Assembly (NCBI RefSeq): GCF_036850765.1
Contig: NC_089493.1
Span: 221,503,244-221,567,243 of the forward strand
From: Saccopteryx bilineata
Lineage: Eukaryota > Chordata > Mammalia > Chiroptera > Emballonuridae
Length of the DNA: 64,000 bases
Direction of reading: 5' to 3'
This document shows, piece by piece, positions 59,991 through 64,000 of this stretch (positions within the stretch are counted from its first letter, which is position 1; every line of letters starts with the position of its first letter). A program made the translations under genes and the position numbers. Below the pieces are notes generated by a model. The model saw only the letters and a list, made by a program, of their open reading frames with translations. It did no database searches and was not told the DNA's origin.

Positions 59991-60335
59991 GCCTGACCAG
60001 GTGGTGGCACAGTGGATAGAGCGTCGGACTGGGATGCGGAGGACCCAGGTTCGAGACCCGGAGGTCGCCAGCTTGAGTGTGGGCTCATCTGGTTTGAGCA
60101 AAGCTCACCAGCTTGACCCCAGGGTCACTGGCTTGAGCAAGGGATTACTCAGTCTGCTGAAGGCCCATTGACAAGGCACATATAAGAAAGCAATCAATGA
60201 ACAACTAAGGTGTCGCAACGAAAAACTGATGATTGATGCTTCTCATCTCTTTCTGTTCCTGTCTTTCTATCTGTCCCTATCTCTCTCTCTGACTCTCTTT
60301 CTGTCTCTGTAAAAATAAAAAAATAAATAAATAAA
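59991..60335 (+). repeat. tRNA-derived SINE, family B, best-preserved copy
   Basis: The head reads 'gcctgaccaggtggtggcac' and 'agtggatagagcgtcggact', then box B 'ccaggttcgagacc'. The middle has four imperfect 'cagcttgag/tggtttgagc/cagcttgacc/tggcttgagc' modules. Next come 'gcacatataagaaagcaatc', 'gatgattgatgcttctcatc', pyrimidine-rich text and an (aaat)n tail. It serves as a reference for the family. Confidence 0.93.
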
Positions 60336-60384
60336 ACTCAATGACTCTGTGGATTGCTAGACACATTTTACTGTTGAAAAATTG

Positions 60385-60490
60385 AGGCTGAAAAAAGTAA
60401 CTCATTCAAAGTAACAGAGAAAGTAGGTTACTGAGCTGGGATTTGAACCAAGAAATGCCTATCTCCCAAACTATGCCTTGGCTATAGGAC
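60385..60490 (-). repeat. MIR SINE fragment
   Basis: 'gctgaaaaaagtaactcatt', 'gagctgggatttgaaccaag' follow the reversed MIR core and box region. Confidence 0.55.
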
Positions 60491-60664
60491 CATATGTTCT
60501 TTGCAGGTCCTTCTGGTTTAGAATATTTGATAACAACTGATGTTATCAGAGGCAATACTTACATATTGTAACAGGGGAACATGTACGTGTAAATCTAAAT
60601 AAAGACCCCCCCCGAAACCTACAGTATTTATTGCTGCTTACTAAAGAGTATGTGTTTATTTGTT

Positions 60665-60795
60665 TAAAATAAAGACTTCACCATAGTTTAAGCTCCCTGA
60701 GGATCAGGGTTAGCCTATTTTTGCTCACTTCTGAACCTCAGAACCTGTTATACAGGTACTCAATATTTATTCAATGAATACATTAACAAATAATT
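60665..60795 (+). repeat. L2 3' end fragment
   Basis: 'agtttaagctccctgaggat' and 'caggtactcaatatttattc' match the L2 terminus. Confidence 0.55.
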
Positions 60796-60821
60796 GAACC
60801 TAAAATTTAATTAGGCTGGTA

Positions 60822-60912
60822 TTATGAACAAAATTGTTTCCCCACAAAAATCTGTATGTTCAAGTCCTAATCCCCAGTACTCCAAAAGATGACCTTATTT
60901 GGAGGTAGGATC
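60822..60912 (+). repeat. MaLR/MLT1-type LTR fragment, cut by an L1
   Basis: 'gttcaagtcctaatccccag' and 'gatgaccttatttggaggta' are the early part of an MLT1/MST-class LTR. It stops at a T run where an antisense L1 starts. Confidence 0.65.
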
Positions 60913-60914
60913 TT

Positions 60915-61115
60915 TTTTTTTTCCTAATTAAACTGCTATTGGTGACTCTGGTTAATAAAACTATAAAGGTTTCAAGTGAACAATTCTATAATACTGCATA
61001 CTGCATTGTGCACTCATTATCCAAAATCTCTTTCCATCCTCATTAATCCTCCTTTCCCTCTTGTAATCACCATACTGTTGTCTGTGTCTGTTCTTATTTT
61101 CCCAGGTTTTATTCT
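60915..61115 (-). mobile_element. L1 3' end, antisense
   Basis: 'ggttaataaaactataaagg', 'tttcaagtgaacaattctat' and 'ccctcttgtaatcaccatac' are a reversed L1 3' UTR. The T run at 60911-60920 is its poly(A) tail. It inserted into the MLT1-type LTR. Confidence 0.75.
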
Positions 61116-62286
61116 TTCAGTTTAGAATCACTTTCTCATGTAACACTCCCATCTTCAACTAGAATTTTATTGGAATGGTATTGTAGTTTTCACTTTAAAA
61201 ACAGTGTTCTACTTGGATAATACAATTTTGCACTCTAAAAATAATTCATCATGAATATATTCTGCCAAGGAAACCATACATACACTTTAGTAAGCAGGAT
61301 ACTTCTAGGTGAAAGCCATAAACAAAAATGGCTTTTCTGAAAAATAAATTCCCATAACACAGTTTTAGTATAATAAACAAAGATGTACAGTATACATATT
61401 TAAAAAAATAAAACTATAAAAAACAGTTAGATGCTAATTCAAGAGCAAGATGGTATTTTGGAATAACTGAGGATATCCTAACACCTCAAGATTTCTTAGA
61501 CAATAGATAGGAAAACTAGCAGAGAAAGGAGAAATTTCTGTCTACTATAGGATTCTACTGAAAGTGCCAAGGGTTGATAAAAGTATAAGAAAAATAAAGG
61601 CATTTATTAATATATAATATAGTATTTATTTAGTCTGAGTATGAAAGACTTATGTTTATGTAAGAAGTGATTCAGGTCCTTTACAGTATAATGAGCTAAA
61701 GATATCCAGAAAATTCAGAACACTAGGAATGACCTAGTAGACAGGTAAGGTTTCAATGAAAAACCCTTGAAAGTAAGGTGGCCAAAGGGAAGGTGTTTCA
61801 TAAATTCTGAAATTGCAGATCTACAGAGAGTCACGGTACCTTTCAAAAATGTGATAAAGGTTATCATCATCAGCTTTAAAGAAAATGAATATAAGTTGTA
61901 CAAACACACTATTCTACTTACACTATAAAGGGGTTTGTTGTCTTCAAGTTAACAATACCTGCCTGTCTAAAGAAAATGGAATAAAAGAAACTTTTGATTA
62001 AAAAAAAACATTTTCAGAATCATGGTAAAGATCTTATTGAACAAGTGATTAAAATTTATGTTTTTAATTGAGGTGGGGGAAATCCACCAATATGAAGACT
62101 GTGGACTGACTACTCAATGAAACTGTTGTTACTAAAGGTCCCAGGGCACTGTTGTTAGTGAAACGACAGATCTTATTTGATTTCTTATGTTTGTCTCTGT
62201 ACATCTGACACTGTTAACCAGTGCCACCACACTCAAGTTTCTTCCAGGCCTAAGGGTGGCTCCTTCTCAGTTTTGAGTGATCTTTT
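61116..62286. other. single-copy noncoding DNA
   Basis: AT-rich. No gene or confident repeat. Confidence 0.45.
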
Positions 62287-62617
62287 TATTTGTGTGTGTG
62301 TGTGGGGTGTGTGTGTGAGACAGAGAGAGAGGGACAGAAAGGGACAGACAGACAGGAAAGGAGAGAGATGTAAAGCATCAATTCTTCATTGCGGCACCTT
62401 AGTTGTTCATTGATTGCTTTCTCATATGCGCCTTGACTAGGGGGCTACAGCAGACTGAGTGATCCCTTGTTCAAGCCAGCGACCTTGAGCTCAAGCTGGT
62501 GAGCTCTGCTCAAACCAGAAGATCCCATGCTCAAGCTGGCGACCTCGGAGTTTCAAACCTGGGTCCTCCATGTCCCCATCTGACACTCTATCCACTGCAC
62601 AACTGCCTGGTCAGGTA
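62287..62617 (-). repeat. tRNA-derived SINE, family B, with (GT)n
   Basis: Family B body ('cattgattgctttctcatat', 'tcaagctggtgagctctgct') with a (gt)n block at 62291-62318 in its tail. Flanks 'tttgagtgatcttt' and 'tttgagagatttta' form an imperfect TSD. The head ends at 'gcctggtcagg'. Confidence 0.88.
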
Positions 62618-63225
62618 GGTTTGAGAGATTTTATCATTAAGATTTCTACCCATCAATCTTAAATCTCTTAAAATTCTAAAATATTTTAAATATTAAGGCT
62701 TCCCCAAGGTTTAACATTTTCTTTTTCACAGTCAAGAGTACCAGTGATGAAAAAATTCATTTGAAATTATGTGAATGCTGATGACACATAGCAGGTCTCG
62801 CCCGAGCAGAGGCGCAACAGCTGTGGGAATGCTGCCGCTGCACAGCTGTAGAGGCAGACCCTGGGAGTGGCTCCTGCCATAGAGACCCGATGCCATTTTC
62901 CCAAACCTGCAAGGGCCGAAGAATTCAAGGAGTGGGCTAGGTCAGAGCCTCCTAACAAAGCTGCTTGTTCATATCACAATCACAATCATTAATCATGGCC
63001 TGGCAATAAGCACTGCCTGGCCCTCTACAAAGACATTTCCCTTCCACGACTTTCCAGAAGTGCTGTGTAAGAAAAGAAAGGAATGGGGTTGGTGCTGTGT
63101 GACTTTTAGTGGGATAGTCCAAGAAAGATTAAGTCATTCATCACCTATCAAATCTGGGGCCAAGCAACTGAAGTTCAGTTCCGTTTTCACTAACCTATGT
63201 GTATCATCAGTGCTCTACCTTCAGA
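62618..63225. other. noncoding DNA, unassigned
   Basis: 62790-62960 is GC-richer with a 63-codon minus-strand frame that lacks a domain. It could be an old repeat. No gene is claimed. Confidence 0.35.
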
Positions 63226-63229
63226 CACT

Positions 63230-63480
63230 GAGAACAGGAAAAATTATATACACTGCAATAAAACAGGAAATGTGTAAATCAAATTAATAGAAATAAAATC
63301 TAAATTAATTAGATAGGAAATAAAAACTGTAGTAAACAATAAAAACCAAAAAGCTTTTTTGAAAATACCTATTGATGACTTCTTTCTAAGGCTAATTAAG
63401 AAAGAAAAGTAGAGAACAAAAAACCTGACAAGATTATTAAGCAAAAGAACATATAAACTCAGATATGATAGTGATAAATA
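63230..63480 (+). mobile_element. L1 ORF2 fragment (before the RT core)
   Basis: 'aaccaaaaagctttttt' and 'ctaaggctaattaagaaaga' resemble the L1 ORF2 stretch that precedes the reverse transcriptase core (consensus sense: KSWFFEKINKIDKPLARLT). It is heavily mutated, so the assignment is moderate. Confidence 0.5.
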
Positions 63481-63611
63481 AATTACAAAACAATAAATAT
63501 CATGTGGAGGTATGTGGCACCAGATGTGAAAACACAGAGGGCTGATTGGTATTCATTTAGTTTATGATGACCCAAACTGACCGATGTAGAAGTAGAAGGT
63601 TGGAAAGGACC

Positions 63612-64000
63612 AACTTCACAGGAGACTATAAATGGATTAAATGATCTGATCAAAAGACATAGGGTAGCTGCGTAGATAAGAAAACAGGACCTATACATAT
63701 GCTGTCTGCAAGAGACACACCTCAAAACAAAAGATGCACATAGACTGAAGGTAAAGGATGAAAAAAAATATTTCATGCAAATGGAATGAAAAGAAAACCT
63801 GGGGTAGCAATACTTATATCAGACAAAATGGACTTTAAAACAAAGAATATAGTAAGAGATAAAGAAGGTCAATAAATAATGATAAAGGGAGTAATCCAAC
63901 AGGAAAATATAACCATTATAAATACGCACCTAATATAGGACCACCTAAATATATAAAACAGACTTTGATGAATATAAAGGACGAGATCAATAGCAATACT
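63612..64000 (+). mobile_element. L1 ORF2 endonuclease-region fragment, continues past the window
   Basis: The plus-strand text translates, with frameshifts, to 'INGLNDLIKRHRVAA' and 'LQETHLKTKDAHRLKVKD', the start of the L1 apurinic endonuclease domain with its QETH motif. Later text reads 'GVAILISDKMDFK' and 'NIYAPNI'-like. It runs off the right edge. It comes from an earlier part of ORF2 than 63230-63480, so the two are not a simple continuous copy. Confidence 0.75.

Noticed and set aside
60600..60615. Short poly-C run as a signal
   Set aside because: A single homopolymer next to an A-rich stretch; nothing else supports it.

Overview
This is mammalian nuclear DNA, almost certainly from a bat. 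It is AT-rich and I find no coding exon, CpG-island promoter or functional RNA gene. At least three families of short tRNA-derived SINEs are present in many copies, and one SINE (36869-37084) looks like a VES element, a family typical of bats. The window also holds cut-and-paste DNA transposons of the pogo/Tigger, mariner and hAT groups with readable ends and target-site duplications (TSDs). Such elements are unusually well represented in bats. From memory, and with low certainty, the two long SINE families suggest a yangochiropteran such as an emballonurid; a repeat search would settle this. The DNA is probably intronic or intergenic.

Layout. 1-7.4 kb: mostly single-copy DNA with old L2 and MIR pieces. 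7.4-20.6 kb: an L2 split by a SINE, a small Tigger element, a (CCCT)n tract, a 696-bp Tigger-like element, a local direct duplication carrying a U2 snRNA fragment, a pogo MITE, a 5'-inverted L1 with a mariner MITE inside it, an L1 tail with an (ATATT)n array, and an 844-bp hAT element that keeps the end of its transposase. 20-31 kb: MaLR-type LTRs, SINEs including one inserted at the edge of another, two MITE loci and an L1 tail. 31-38 kb: single-copy DNA, then a long degenerate L1 with a U6 snRNA fragment at an internal junction, interrupted by a SINE (itself split by a hAT element) and by the VES-like SINE. 38-48 kb: single-copy DNA, a second pogo MITE, SINEs and a young L1 3' end. 48.5-50.2 kb: the longest DNA transposon, a 1.7-kb pogo-clade element with a broken transposase. 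50.2-53.9 kb: the longest repeat-poor stretch. 54-64 kb: a solo retroviral LTR, a MaLR LTR, more SINEs and L1 ORF2 pieces running off the right edge.

Nothing here works together as a pathway. The value of the window lies in its transposon record: one pogo lineage represented by a transposase-bearing copy and two deletion derivatives, several datable nested insertions, and three loci where the 5' end of a spliceosomal snRNA has been captured. No intact protein-coding gene is claimed. Reading frames longer than 60 codons are either inside repeats or look like chance.
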